A DNA stretch of 46,924 bases, from NCBI GenBank assembly GCA_045533115.1, contig JAZSHF010000027.1, positions 1 to 46,924 of the forward strand, in the 5' to 3' direction. Numbering within the stretch: position 1 is the first letter of the stretch; every line of letters begins with the position of its first letter. The DNA comes from Colimorpha_A sp045533115 (GTDB taxonomy: Bacteria > Bacillota > Clostridia > Oscillospirales > CAG-272). Below are positions 32,328 to 41,485 of the stretch, piece after piece. Below the pieces are notes generated by a model, which had not been told where the DNA came from, ran no database searches, and saw only the letters and a list, made by a program, of their open reading frames with translations. Both the position numbers and the translations under genes were made by a program.

Positions 32328-32355
32328 AAAAGCCGCCTATTCAGGCGGCTTTTTT
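32328..32355. terminator. Terminator of rpsT, bidirectional
   Basis: AAAAGCCGCCT (32328-32338) and AGGCGGCTTTT pair around ATTC with A and T tracts on both sides. It serves rpsT on the minus strand and backs up the plus-strand terminator at 32173. Confidence 0.9.
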
Positions 32356-32368
32356 ACTTATAGAAGTT

Positions 32369-32635
32369 TTACGCTCCCATGTTGTTGAGAAGGAGAGTGT
32401 ACTGGCTCTTCTTTCTCGCGACGTTGTTCTTGTGAACAAGACCCTTAGCAGCGGCGGTATCGAGCTTCTTAACTACTACGGCGTATGCCTTGGTAGCAGC
32501 TTCCTTATCGCCGGCAGCTACTGCTGCCTCGTACTTCTTCATCGAGGTCTTGAGAGCGGTCTTTATCATTTTATTCTGAAGCGTCTTTGCTTCGGTAACG
32601 ATGACGCGCTTCTTAGCGGACTTGATATTCGGCAA
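32369..32635 (-). CDS. rpsT: 30S ribosomal protein bS20, TTG start
   Basis: An 88-residue protein. Family members begin MPNIKSAKKRV; here that sequence is reached from a TTG codon at 32635, 7 bases after AGGAGG. An upstream in-frame GTG (32644) overlaps the ribosome binding site and would add three residues, so TTG is taken as the start. E. coli rpsT also uses a UUG start, there involved in autoregulation, so the rare codon may be functional. The chain is Lys/Ala-rich and helical as expected. Monocistronic, divergent from rpoBC. Confidence 0.93.
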   Translation of the reverse strand: MPNIKSAKKRVIVTEAKTLQNKMIKTALKTSMKKYEAAVAAGDKEAATKAYAVVVKKLDTAAAKGLVHKNNVARKKSQYTLLLNNMGA

Positions 32636-32677
32636 AATTTTCACCTCCTACGTTGGACTTTTCTATACTAGCAATCT

Positions 32678-32706
32678 ATAATAACATATCCTATGCGAAA
32701 TTTCAA
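32678..32706 (-). promoter_or_regulatory. Sigma-A promoter of rpsT
   Basis: On the minus strand TTGAAA (32706-32701) and TATTAT (32683-32678), 17-bp spacer, 43 bp before the TTG start. Confidence 0.75.
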
Positions 32707-32759
32707 TAGTTTTTGGAAATTTTTTAATTGTTAAATATTTGTAAACAATGAAAATTTGC

Positions 32760-32788
32760 TTGACAACTGGCATTAAATATGCTAAAAT
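32760..32788 (+). promoter_or_regulatory. Sigma-A promoter of rpoBC
   Basis: Perfect TTGACA (32760-32765) and TAAAAT (32783-32788) with a 17-bp spacer. Immediately upstream is the divergent rpsT promoter. Confidence 0.85.
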
Positions 32789-32794
32789 TTATAC

Positions 32795-33061
32795 TTGCAT
32801 AGATAGCGTCAAATGATGTGTTATCTATTATCAAAATAACGGAAAAACGCTTATATGGCGCCGTTTTTTGGACAATTTTATCATACCTGATTCGCGTTAA
32901 ACGTAACACGAAGCATAAAGGCAGTTTTCTTCGCAGCTTATAATTCGACGGTAACCAGCTTGTCGTAGGGGTAGCGGTGAGGGCTTTCTTGTGCTGTCCT
33001 GTTGCGTTTTTAGTCGTTTTTAGGGATGATTTTACTATTTAGAAATGGAGTGATTACTGCA
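32795..33061 (+). other. Long untranslated leader of rpoBC
   Basis: About 265 bases lie between the promoter and the rpoB ATG with no open reading frame of note. Two structured spots are visible: AGATA...TATCT around 32800-32826 and an imperfect stem between ACGGAAAAACG and CGCCGTTTTTT (about 32838-32876), the latter resembling an attenuator because it ends in a T run. The rest shows nothing recognisable. Confidence 0.45.
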
Positions 33062-36000
33062 ATGGTCAAGCCCCACAAGCTCGGCAAAAACGTCAGAATG
33101 TCCTTCTCGAAGATCGATGAAGTACTCGAAATGCCCAATCTGATCGAAGTTCAGAAGAAGTCATACGAGTGGTTCATGAAAGAAGGTCTTCCCGAGGTTC
33201 TTCGCGACGTATCCCCTATCACCGATTTTTCCGGCAACCTTAGCATCGAATTCGTAGATTACACGATCGATCCTACCCCGAAGTATCCCGTTGAGGAGTG
33301 CAGAGAAAGAGACGTAAACTACGCAGCGCCTCTGCGCGTTAAGGTTCGTCTGCACAATAAGACGACGGGTGAGCTTCTCGAGAGAGAGATATTCATGGGC
33401 GATTTCCCGCTTATGACGGATAACGGAACCTTCGTAATCAACGGTGCGGAAAGAGTTATCGTTTCGCAGATCGTCCGTTCCCCAGGAATCTACTATACCT
33501 CCGATATGGACAAGTCGGGCAAGAAGGTATTTGCCGCGACCGTTATTCCTTACCGCGGAGCATGGCTTGAGTACGAGACCGACGCGAACGACGTGTTCTA
33601 CGTAAGAATCGATAAGAACAGAAAGATTCCCGTTACCGTTCTTATCCGTGCGCTCGGAATTGAAAATAACGACGATATTGTTAACTACTTCGGCGACGAC
33701 GTTAAGATTACTGCGACGATAGAGCACGATACCTGCCAGCTCGAAGCCGACAAGAACGGAACGAGCGCAGGCGACGAGGCTCTTAAGGAGATCTATAAGA
33801 AGCTCCGTCCCGGCGAGCCGCCTCTCGTTGAGCCGGCTCAGATACTTATAAACAACCTCTTCTTCGATCCCAAGAGATACGATCTTGCAGGTGTCGGCAG
33901 ATACAAATTCGACAAGAAGCTTGCTATCAAGAAGAGAATCGTCGGAAGCACCCTTTCCCGTCCCGTAGTATCTCCCATTACCGGTGAGTTTATCTGCGAC
34001 GCGGGAACCGTGGTTACCTCTGAGATTGCAGATGACTTCGAGCGTGCATGCGTAAACGAAGCGTATCTTATGCTCGAAAACGGACAGGAGATCAAGGTGT
34101 TCGGCAACGGAACCGTTTGGCCCGAGAATATTCTCGGCTACGATCTTAAGGATTGCGGCGTAAATGAGAAGGTCAAGCTTTCGGTTCTCCAGGAGATCAT
34201 CGATCAGTGCGGCGATGACACCGACGCTCTTAAGGCAGAGGTCAAGAACCGTATCGCCGAGCTCGTCCCGAAGCATATTACAAAGGACGATATCTTCGCT
34301 TCCATCAACTATCTCGTATGTCTTTCTCACGACCTTTCCTCGGTTGACGACATCGACCATCTCGGAAACAGACGTCTTCGCTGCGTAGGTGAGCTTCTCC
34401 AGAACCAGCTTCGCATCGGCTTCTCCCGTATGGATAAGATAGTTAAGGAAAGAATGAATATTCAGGACACCGAAACTCTCACGCCCGAGGGACTTATCAA
34501 TATCCGTCCCGTAGTAACTGCTATCCGTGAGTTCTTCGGCTCCTCCCCGCTTTCTCAGTTTATGGACCAGAACAACCCGCTTGCAGAGCTTACTCACAAG
34601 CGCCGTCTTTCTGCGCTCGGCCCCGGCGGGCTATCCCGTGACCGCGCTTCCTTTGAGGTTCGTGACGTTCACTATACTCATTACGGAAGAATGTGTCCTA
34701 TCGAGACGCCTGAAGGTCCTAACATCGGTCTTATCTCCTACCTTTCTACGTATGCGCGTATCAGCGACTACGGCTTTATCGAAGCGCCCTACCGCAAAAT
34801 AGACAAGGAGACCGGCGTTGTAACCAACGAGGTTGTGTATATGACTGCCGACGTTGAGGATAACTACATCGTTGCTCAGGCAAACGAGCCCCTCGACGAA
34901 AACAACAAATTCGTAAACAAGAAGGTCACCGCGCGTCAGCGCACCGAGATCATCGAGGTTGATAATACCGTTCCGGATTATATGGACGTTTCGCCTAAGA
35001 TGGTCGTTTCGGTAGCTACCGCTATGATCCCCTTCCTTGAAAACGACGATAACTCCCGTGCACTTATGGGATCTAACATGCAGAAGCAGGCAGTTCCGCT
35101 TCTTGTAAACGATTCTCCTATCGTCGGTACCGGTATGGAGTACAAGGCGGCTGTCGACTCAGGCGTCGTTGTATGTGCTAAGGAAACGGGTACTGTCGAG
35201 AAGGTTTGCGCCGATGAGATCGTTATCCGCACCGATGACGGACGCAAGGACGTTTACCACCTTATCAAGTTTAAGCGCTCTAACCAGTCGACCTGTATCA
35301 ACCAAATACCGATCGTCGACTGCGGCGAACGTGTTGAAAAGGGACAGGTTATTGCTGACGGTCCTGCGACCTCGGGCGGAGAGATCTCCCTCGGTAAGAA
35401 TGCTCTTATCGGATTTATGACCTGGGAGGGTTATAACTACGAGGACGCAGTTCTTCTTAACGAAAACCTCGTCCGTAACGACGTTTACACCTCGCTTCAT
35501 ATCGAGGAATACTCTCATGAAGCAAGAGATACCAAGCTCGGACCGGAAGAGATCACAAGAGAAGTCCCGAACGTTGGCGACGACGCTCTTAAGGACCTCA
35601 ACGCAGAGGGTATTATCCGCAAGGGTACCGAGGTTCGCGCAGGCGACATCCTCGTCGGTAAGGTAACTCCCAAGGGAGAGACAGAGCTTACCGCAGAGGA
35701 AAGACTTCTCCGCGCTATCTTCGGCGAAAAGGCAAGAGAAGTCCGTGATACCTCTCTCCGTGTTCCTCACGGTGAAAGCGGTATCGTAGTTGACGTTCGC
35801 GTATTCTCCCGCGAGGCAGGCGACGAGCTTCCTCCCGGAGTTAACAAGGAAGTCAGAGTATATATAGCACAGAAGAGAAAGATCTCCGTCGGAGACAAGA
35901 TGGCAGGACGTCACGGAAACAAGGGTGTCGTTTCCCGCATTCTTCCTCCCGAGGATATGCCCTTCATGGCTGACGGTACTCCCCTTGATATCGTTCTTAA

Positions 36001-36775
36001 CCCGATGGGCGTTCCTTCCCGAATGAACATCGGACAGGTTCTTGAGGTACACCTCGGAATCGCGGCAAAGCGTCTTGGCTGGAAGATTATGACTCCCGTC
36101 TTTGACGGCGCGAAGGAGGAGGACATCACCGAATGCCTCAAGCAGGCAGGTCTTTCCGAGACCGGTAAGATGACTCTTTACGACGGACGCACCGGTGAGC
36201 CCTTTGACAACCCCGTAACCGTCGGTATAATGTACTACCTCAAGCTCCATCACCTCGTTGACGATAAGATCCACGCCCGTTCGACAGGACCTTACTCTCT
36301 CGTTACTCAGCAGCCCCTCGGCGGTAAAGCGCAGTTCGGCGGCCAGCGTTTCGGAGAAATGGAGGTTTGGGCTCTTGAGGCATACGGTGCAGCATACACC
36401 CTTCAGGAGATCCTTACCGTTAAGTCCGACGACGTCATCGGACGTGTTAAGACCTACGAGGCGATCGTTAAGGGTCAGAATATCCCGACTCCGGGTGTTC
36501 CCGAAGCGTTTAAGGTCCTCGTAAAAGAGCTTCAGTCGCTCTGTCTTGATATCCGCGTTCTCGACCACGAGGGCAACGAGATCGAGCTTTCGAGCATTGG
36601 AGAAGACGAGCTTGACGCTCCCACCTACGTTTCCGCTGAGGACATTGGCGAAACCGTTGAGACCGACGAAACCTTTGACTCGATGATTGAGGAAGAGGTT
36701 GATGACTTCGGCGAAGACGATATCTTTGACGGCTTCGAAGATTTCGGCGACGATGATTTTGATGATGAGATATAA
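33062..36775 (+). CDS. rpoB: RNA polymerase beta subunit
   Basis: A 1237-residue core subunit. The ATG at 33062 (MVKPHKLGKNVRMSF) has GGAG 11 bases upstream and fits the family N-terminus; a start 12 codons earlier is unlikely. The rifampicin-binding cluster reads FFGSSPLSQFMDQNNPLAEL then THKRRLSALGPGGL: the equivalents of E. coli D516, H526 and S531 are unchanged, while Pro replaces Gln at the position of Q510. The active-site region GDKMAGRHGNKG and the C-terminal GEMEVWALEAYGAAY, which contacts beta prime, are intact. It ends with a very acidic tail (EEEVDDFGEDDIFDGFEDFG). rpoC follows 12 bp later. Confidence 0.97.
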   Translation: MVKPHKLGKNVRMSFSKIDEVLEMPNLIEVQKKSYEWFMKEGLPEVLRDVSPITDFSGNLSIEFVDYTIDPTPKYPVEECRERDVNYAAPLRVKVRLHNKTTGELLEREIFMGDFPLMTDNGTFVINGAERVIVSQIVRSPGIYYTSDMDKSGKKVFAATVIPYRGAWLEYETDANDVFYVRIDKNRKIPVTVLIRALGIENNDDIVNYFGDDVKITATIEHDTCQLEADKNGTSAGDEALKEIYKKLRPGEPPLVEPAQILINNLFFDPKRYDLAGVGRYKFDKKLAIKKRIVGSTLSRPVVSPITGEFICDAGTVVTSEIADDFERACVNEAYLMLENGQEIKVFGNGTVWPENILGYDLKDCGVNEKVKLSVLQEIIDQCGDDTDALKAEVKNRIAELVPKHITKDDIFASINYLVCLSHDLSSVDDIDHLGNRRLRCVGELLQNQLRIGFSRMDKIVKERMNIQDTETLTPEGLINIRPVVTAIREFFGSSPLSQFMDQNNPLAELTHKRRLSALGPGGLSRDRASFEVRDVHYTHYGRMCPIETPEGPNIGLISYLSTYARISDYGFIEAPYRKIDKETGVVTNEVVYMTADVEDNYIVAQANEPLDENNKFVNKKVTARQRTEIIEVDNTVPDYMDVSPKMVVSVATAMIPFLENDDNSRALMGSNMQKQAVPLLVNDSPIVGTGMEYKAAVDSGVVVCAKETGTVEKVCADEIVIRTDDGRKDVYHLIKFKRSNQSTCINQIPIVDCGERVEKGQVIADGPATSGGEISLGKNALIGFMTWEGYNYEDAVLLNENLVRNDVYTSLHIEEYSHEARDTKLGPEEITREVPNVGDDALKDLNAEGIIRKGTEVRAGDILVGKVTPKGETELTAEERLLRAIFGEKAREVRDTSLRVPHGESGIVVDVRVFSREAGDELPPGVNKEVRVYIAQKRKISVGDKMAGRHGNKGVVSRILPPEDMPFMADGTPLDIVLNPMGVPSRMNIGQVLEVHLGIAAKRLGWKIMTPVFDGAKEEDITECLKQAGLSETGKMTLYDGRTGEPFDNPVTVGIMYYLKLHHLVDDKIHARSTGPYSLVTQQPLGGKAQFGGQRFGEMEVWALEAYGAAYTLQEILTVKSDDVIGRVKTYEAIVKGQNIPTPGVPEAFKVLVKELQSLCLDIRVLDHEGNEIELSSIGEDELDAPTYVSAEDIGETVETDETFDSMIEEEVDDFGEDDIFDGFEDFGDDDFDDEI

Positions 36776-36787
36776 GGAGGAAATGCA

Positions 36788-39700
36788 ATGGAACACAACG
36801 TATTTGATTCAATAAAAATCGGCCTTGCTTCTCCTGAAATGATCCGTTCTTGGTCTTACGGCGAGGTTTAAAAGCCGGAGACCATCAACTACCGTACCCT
36901 TAAGGCAGAGCGCGACGGTCTTTTCTGCGAAAAGATCTTTGGACCGTCCAAGGACTGGGAATGCTTCTGCGGTAAGTACAAGAGAGTACGTTACAAGGGC
37001 AAGGTATGTGAAAAGTGCGGAGTTGAAGTAACGACGAAGAAGGTTCGCCGTGAAAGAATGGGACATATTGAGCTTGCTGCTCCCGTTTCCCACATTTGGT
37101 ATTTCCGCGCAATTCCTTCGAAAATGGGACTCCTTCTCGATATTTCTCCCCGTCTTCTCGAAAAGGTTCTCTATTTTGCACAGTATATAGTAATTGATCC
37201 CGGCACGACTCCCCTTCAGAAGTACCAGATAATCACCGAGCGCGAGTACAGAGAAATGTACGAGCGTTACGAGAACGATTTTAAGGTAGGCATGGGTGCA
37301 GAGGCAGTTAAGGAGCTGCTTGCTGAGATCGACATCGAGGAGCTTTCCCGTCAGCTTAAGGAGGAGCTTTCTACCGCAAGCGGTCAGAAGAAGCTTCGCC
37401 TTATTAAGCGTCTTGACGTAGTAGAGTCATTCCGCCGTTCGGGTAATAAGCCCGAGTGGATGGTGCTCGAAGTTCTCCCCGTAATTCCCCCCGAAATACG
37501 CCCGATGGTACAGCTCGACGGCGGACGCTTTGCGGCTTCCGATCTTAACGATCTTTACCGCCGCGTTATTAACCGTAATAACCGTCTCGCGCATCTCCTC
37601 GAGCTCAACGCTCCCGAGATAATCATTCGTAACGAGAAGAGAATGCTTCAGGAAGCGGTTGACGCACTCATTGATAACGGTAGAAGAGGCAAGCCTGTAA
37701 CAGGCCCCTCCAACCGTCCTCTCAAGTCGCTCTCCGAAATGCTCCGCGGTAAGCAGGGACGCTTCCGTCAGAACCTTCTCGGTAAGCGTGTTGACTACTC
37801 AGGACGTTCGGTTATCGTCGTAGGACCTGAGCTTAAGATCTATCAGTGCGGTCTTCCTAAGGAAATGGCACTCGAGCTCTTCAAGCCCTTCGTTATGAAA
37901 CGCCTCGTTGAGACTCAGAAGGCTTCCAACATCAAGGACGCAAAGAAGAAGGTCGACAAGGTCGATACCTGCGTATGGGACGCACTCGAAAACGTAATCA
38001 AGGAGCATCCCGTTCTTCTTAACCGTGCGCCGACCCTTCACCGTCTGTCGATTCAGGCATTCGAGCCTGTACTTGTCGAGGGTCGTGCGATCAAGCTCCA
38101 TCCTCTCGTATGTACCGCGTTTAACGCTGACTTCGACGGTGACCAGATGCCTGTTCACGTTCCGCTTTCGGCAGAGGCACAGGCAGAGGCACGCTTCCTT
38201 ATGCTTTCGGCTAACAACCTTCTTAAGCCCGTCGACGGTAAGGCAGTAACCGTTCCTTCGCAGGATATGGTCCTCGGCTCTTACTATCTGACGATAGACA
38301 AGGCAGGCGAGGCAGGCGAAAATCACGTATTCCGCGACTTCGATGAGGCAATGATGGCTTATGCCAACGGTGTCCTCGGTCTCCACGCTCCCATCAAGGT
38401 TCGCGTAAGCCGCGAGATAAACGGTGAAACTCATACCGGTATTATAGATGCAACTCTCGGACGTCTTATCTTCAACCAACCGATCCCTCAGGACCTCGGT
38501 TACGTTGACAGAACCAATCCCGAGAAGATGCTCGATCTTGAGATCGACTTCACCTGCGGCAAGAAGCAGCTCGGTGATATAGTTAACCGCTGTATCGAGA
38601 AGCACGGCTTCTCCGTTGCGGCTCAGGTTCTTGACGATATCAAGGCTATGGGCTACAAGTATTCTACCAAGGCGGCTATCTCTATCTCCATTTCCGACGT
38701 TACCATTCCTGACGAGAAGTATACCTTCATCGCAGAGGCTGAGAAGAAGGTCGCAAACGTACACAAGTCCTTTATGCGCGGTCAGCTTACCGAGGATGAG
38801 CGTTATAACAACGTCATCAAGATCTGGGAACAGACCACGAAGGACATCGTCGCGGCTCTTCAGGGACGCTTCGACCGTTACAACCCGATCAAGATGATGT
38901 CTGACTCGGGAGCCCGCGGTAACATGACTCAGATGCGTCAGCTGGCAGGTATGCGCGGACTTATGTTCGCGACCAACGGTCGTACTATGGAAATACCGAT
39001 CAAGTCGAACTTCCGTGAAGGTCTTAACATCCTCGAGTACTTCGTTGCTGCACGTGGTGCGCGTAAGTCTCTTTCCGATACCGCTCTTAAGACGGCAGAC
39101 TCCGGTTACCTTACCAGACGTCTCGTCGACGTTTCGCAGGACGTTATCGTCCGCGAGCAGGACTGCGGAACCAACCACGGTCTTGTCGTTACTGCGATCA
39201 AGGACGATAACGACGTTATCGAGCCTCTTAAGGACCGTCTCGTAGGACGCTTCACTATCGGCGAGGTCGTTAATCCTACGACCGGCGAGATTATCGTCGG
39301 CGACAACGAAATGATCTCCGAGGAGCAGGCAGACACTATCGTCGCTTGCGGAATCGAGAGCGTTCATATCCGTTCGATCCTTAACTGTAAGGCGCGTCAC
39401 GGCGTTTGTGCACATTGCTACGGTGCTGACCTTGCAAACGGCAGAACCGTCAACGTCGGTGAGGCAGTCGGTATAATCGCGGCACAGTCCATCGGTGAGC
39501 CCGGTACACAGCTTACGATGCGTACCTTCCATACCGGTGGTGTCGCAGGATCCGACATTACTCAGGGTCTTCCCAGAGTTGAAGAGCTCTTCGAGGCAAG
39601 ACGCCCGAAGAAGACCTCGGTCATCGCCGAGATCTCGGGTACTATCTCGATGGGTGAGCAGAAGAAGATGAAGGCGATCACCATTACAAGCCAGGACGGC

Positions 39701-40339
39701 GAGGATTCCAAGACCTATACTATCCCGTTCGGAACGCGTCTTACCGTTACCGAGGGTCAGTTTGTAGCTCAGGGAACTCCTATGACCGAGGGCTATATGG
39801 CTCCCGCCGATATTCTCCGTGTCAGCGGACTTGATGCAGTTTATGACTACATCATCCGCGAGGTACAGAGAGTTTACCGTATGCAGTCTATCGGTATCAA
39901 CGATAAGCATATCGAGGTTATCGCTCGCCAGATGACGAGAAAGATAAACGTAGATAATCCCGGTGATACTGATATTCTCGTCGGCTCGACGATCGACGTC
40001 GGTGACTTTGACGATGAGAACGAAAAGCTTCAGGCGCGTATCGACGCAGGCGAAAGAGATCTTTCTCTCGCAAGCGGATCGCGTGTTCTTCTCGGTATCA
40101 CGAAGGCGTCTATCCAGACGAACTCCTTCCTCTCCGCAGCGTCCTTCCAGGAGACCACAAAGGTTCTCACCGAAGCCGCTATCAAGGGCAAGGTCGACCA
40201 CCTTCTCGGTCTTAAGGAGAACGTGCTTATCGGTAAGCTTATCCCTGCCGGAACCGGTATGGAGCGCTACCGCAGCGTAGAGCTTGAAAAGGTTGAGCCC
40301 GAAGAAGAAGTTTCTTCTGAGGAAACTGAAACCGTATAA
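36788..40339 (+). CDS. rpoC: RNA polymerase beta-prime subunit with an in-frame TAA at codon 28
   Basis: Full-length frame of 1183 codons apart from TAA at 36869-36871. Before it the frame reads MEHNVFDSIKIGL then ASPEMIRSWSYGEV, and after it KPETINYRTL, exactly continuing the family sequence GEVKKPETINYRTL, so TAA replaces a lysine codon; a single A-to-T change of AAA explains it. The zinc-binding cysteines (Cys59, 61, 74 and 77), the catalytic NADFDGDQM and the C-terminal half are intact. The next in-frame ATG (37058, MGHIELAAPVSHIWYF) would give a protein without the zinc finger. rpoC is essential, so the stop must be an error in the sequence, a mixed site, or be read through. TAA ends many other genes here, so it is not a sense codon. 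GGAGGAAATGCA precedes the ATG. Confidence 0.93.
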
Positions 40340-40345
40340 AAAATT

Positions 40346-40373
40346 CACGCCCGACTAAAACGAGTCGGGCGTG
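40346..40373 (+). terminator. Terminator of rpoBC
   Basis: CACGCCCGACT (40346-40356) and AGTCGGGCGTG (40363-40373) pair perfectly around AAAACG and are followed by TCTTTCTTTTT. Confidence 0.92.
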
Positions 40374-40393
40374 TCTTTCTTTTTGGATCAATG

Positions 40394-40422
40394 TTGAAAA
40401 AACAGGCATATTGCGTTATAAT
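40394..40422 (+). promoter_or_regulatory. Promoter of the membrane-protein/TetR operon
   Basis: TTGAAA (40394-40399) and perfect TATAAT (40417-40422), 17-bp spacer. A second TATAAT near 40478 with a poor -35 might be an additional start. Confidence 0.75.
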
Positions 40423-40515
40423 TTTATAAAACGACAGTTTGTAAAAAACGTGTTGTTCAAATATCCCTTTTCGGCGGTTATAATTAAAACAGAAAACCGA
40501 AAAAGGAGAACAAAA

Positions 40516-40869
40516 ATGAATACAGACAAAATTTACGCAGAATCTATTGCAAAGGAATATGCTCCTAAGGAGAACGTCAAGATCGTTGCGCTTCGCAAGC
40601 TTGACGCAAAGGCGAAGATGCCCGCAACCGTTTTCACCTATACCTTCGGTATAATTTCAGCGCTGGTATTCGGCACGGGAATGTCTTTGGCTATGCAGGT
40701 TATCGGCAGCGGTGTTATCGGCATGGTTCTTGGAATTATTGTTGGCATTGTCGGTATGATCGGATGTGGCGTGAATTATCCTATTTACAAGAAAATTCTT
40801 GAAAAGGGTAAGAAAAAATACGGTTCGACCATAGTGCGTCTTGCAAGAGAGATAAGCGAAGGAGTATAA
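40516..40869 (+). CDS. Small two-helix membrane protein
   Basis: A 117-residue product. The ATG at 40516 follows AAAAGGAGAAC. The soluble N-terminus (about 1-38) is followed by two hydrophobic segments (about 39-62 and 66-88), then a basic tail ending REISEGV. Similar short membrane proteins are common in gut Clostridia, sometimes carrying doubtful enzyme names in databases; I would not assign an enzyme. First gene of a three-gene unit with a TetR regulator (19-bp gap). Confidence 0.75.
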   Translation: MNTDKIYAESIAKEYAPKENVKIVALRKLDAKAKMPATVFTYTFGIISALVFGTGMSLAMQVIGSGVIGMVLGIIVGIVGMIGCGVNYPIYKKILEKGKKKYGSTIVRLAREISEGV

Positions 40870-40888
40870 ACCTTACGGAGGGCGTCTT

Positions 40889-41485
40889 ATGAACAAGTAC
40901 GAAAGCAAATATTTTAATACTGCAATAAAAATGGACGAAGCCCTCATTACGCTTCTTGAAAAGAAGGACTTTGAGTATATAACCATCAAGGAGATATGCG
41001 AGAAGGCGGGGGTAAATCGCTCTACCTTTTACCTCCATTACGAAAACACGTCGGATCTGCTTAAGGAAACCACGCGCTATATCCTCGATAAGCACTTCGC
41101 GTATTATTCGGCAGATGCGGATAGTATTCTTGGATGCTTTGATAACCGAGAGAAAAATGAGCTTGTGTTTATAACCGAGCAGTATCTTACTCCGTACCTG
41201 ACGTTTATAAAGGAAAATCAGCTCATTTTCAAGGTTGCCATCAAGCAATTCAGTTCAATGAATTTGAACGACGTGTATGAAAGAATGTTCAGTCATATCT
41301 TCAGTCCGATACTCGCCCGATTTAACGTTCCCGAGAAATCCCGCGCTTACGTTATGAAATTCTACCTGACGGGCGTGTACGCGATAGTTATGGAATGGCT
41401 ACGGAATGACTGTGCCGACGAAATGGACGTAATTATAGGTGTAATTATAGACTGCGTCCTGGGCGATAGGCGTATCAATGAATAG
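40889..41485 (+). CDS. TetR/AcrR-family transcriptional regulator
   Basis: A 198-residue regulator. N-terminal helix-turn-helix (about 8-55) with FEYITIKEICEKAGVNRSTF and YLHYENTSDLL, typical of TetR; the C-terminal ligand/dimerisation domain resembles the TetR_C_7 (DhaS-like) type. GGAGG precedes the ATG. Its last codons overlap the start of the next membrane protein by 8 bp, and it likely controls this operon; the effector is unknown. Confidence 0.85.
   Translation: MNKYESKYFNTAIKMDEALITLLEKKDFEYITIKEICEKAGVNRSTFYLHYENTSDLLKETTRYILDKHFAYYSADADSILGCFDNREKNELVFITEQYLTPYLTFIKENQLIFKVAIKQFSSMNLNDVYERMFSHIFSPILARFNVPEKSRAYVMKFYLTGVYAIVMEWLRNDCADEMDVIIGVIIDCVLGDRRINE

Noticed and set aside
32800..33061. 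Ribosomal protein L10-type leader or known riboswitch before rpoB
   Set aside because: rplJ is not here and no recognised conserved riboswitch core is visible; only generic hairpins can be supported.
36869..36871. TAA in rpoC as evidence of a changed genetic code
   Set aside because: TAA is the natural stop of many genes here (for example rpmB, murC, iscS, gpmI and rpoC itself), so it cannot be a general sense codon. Selenocysteine and pyrrolysine use TGA and TAG.
33161..40348. Very long open frames antisense to rpoB and rpoC (also antisense to murC and to the E1 gene)
   Set aside because: They have no ribosome binding sites or domain patterns and arise because the sense genes avoid codons whose complements are stops. 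The sense products are unmistakable.
40516..40869. Enzyme (dihydropteridine reductase) assignment for the small membrane protein
   Set aside because: The product is 117 residues with two membrane helices and no nucleotide-binding motif; such a name would be a transferred misannotation.
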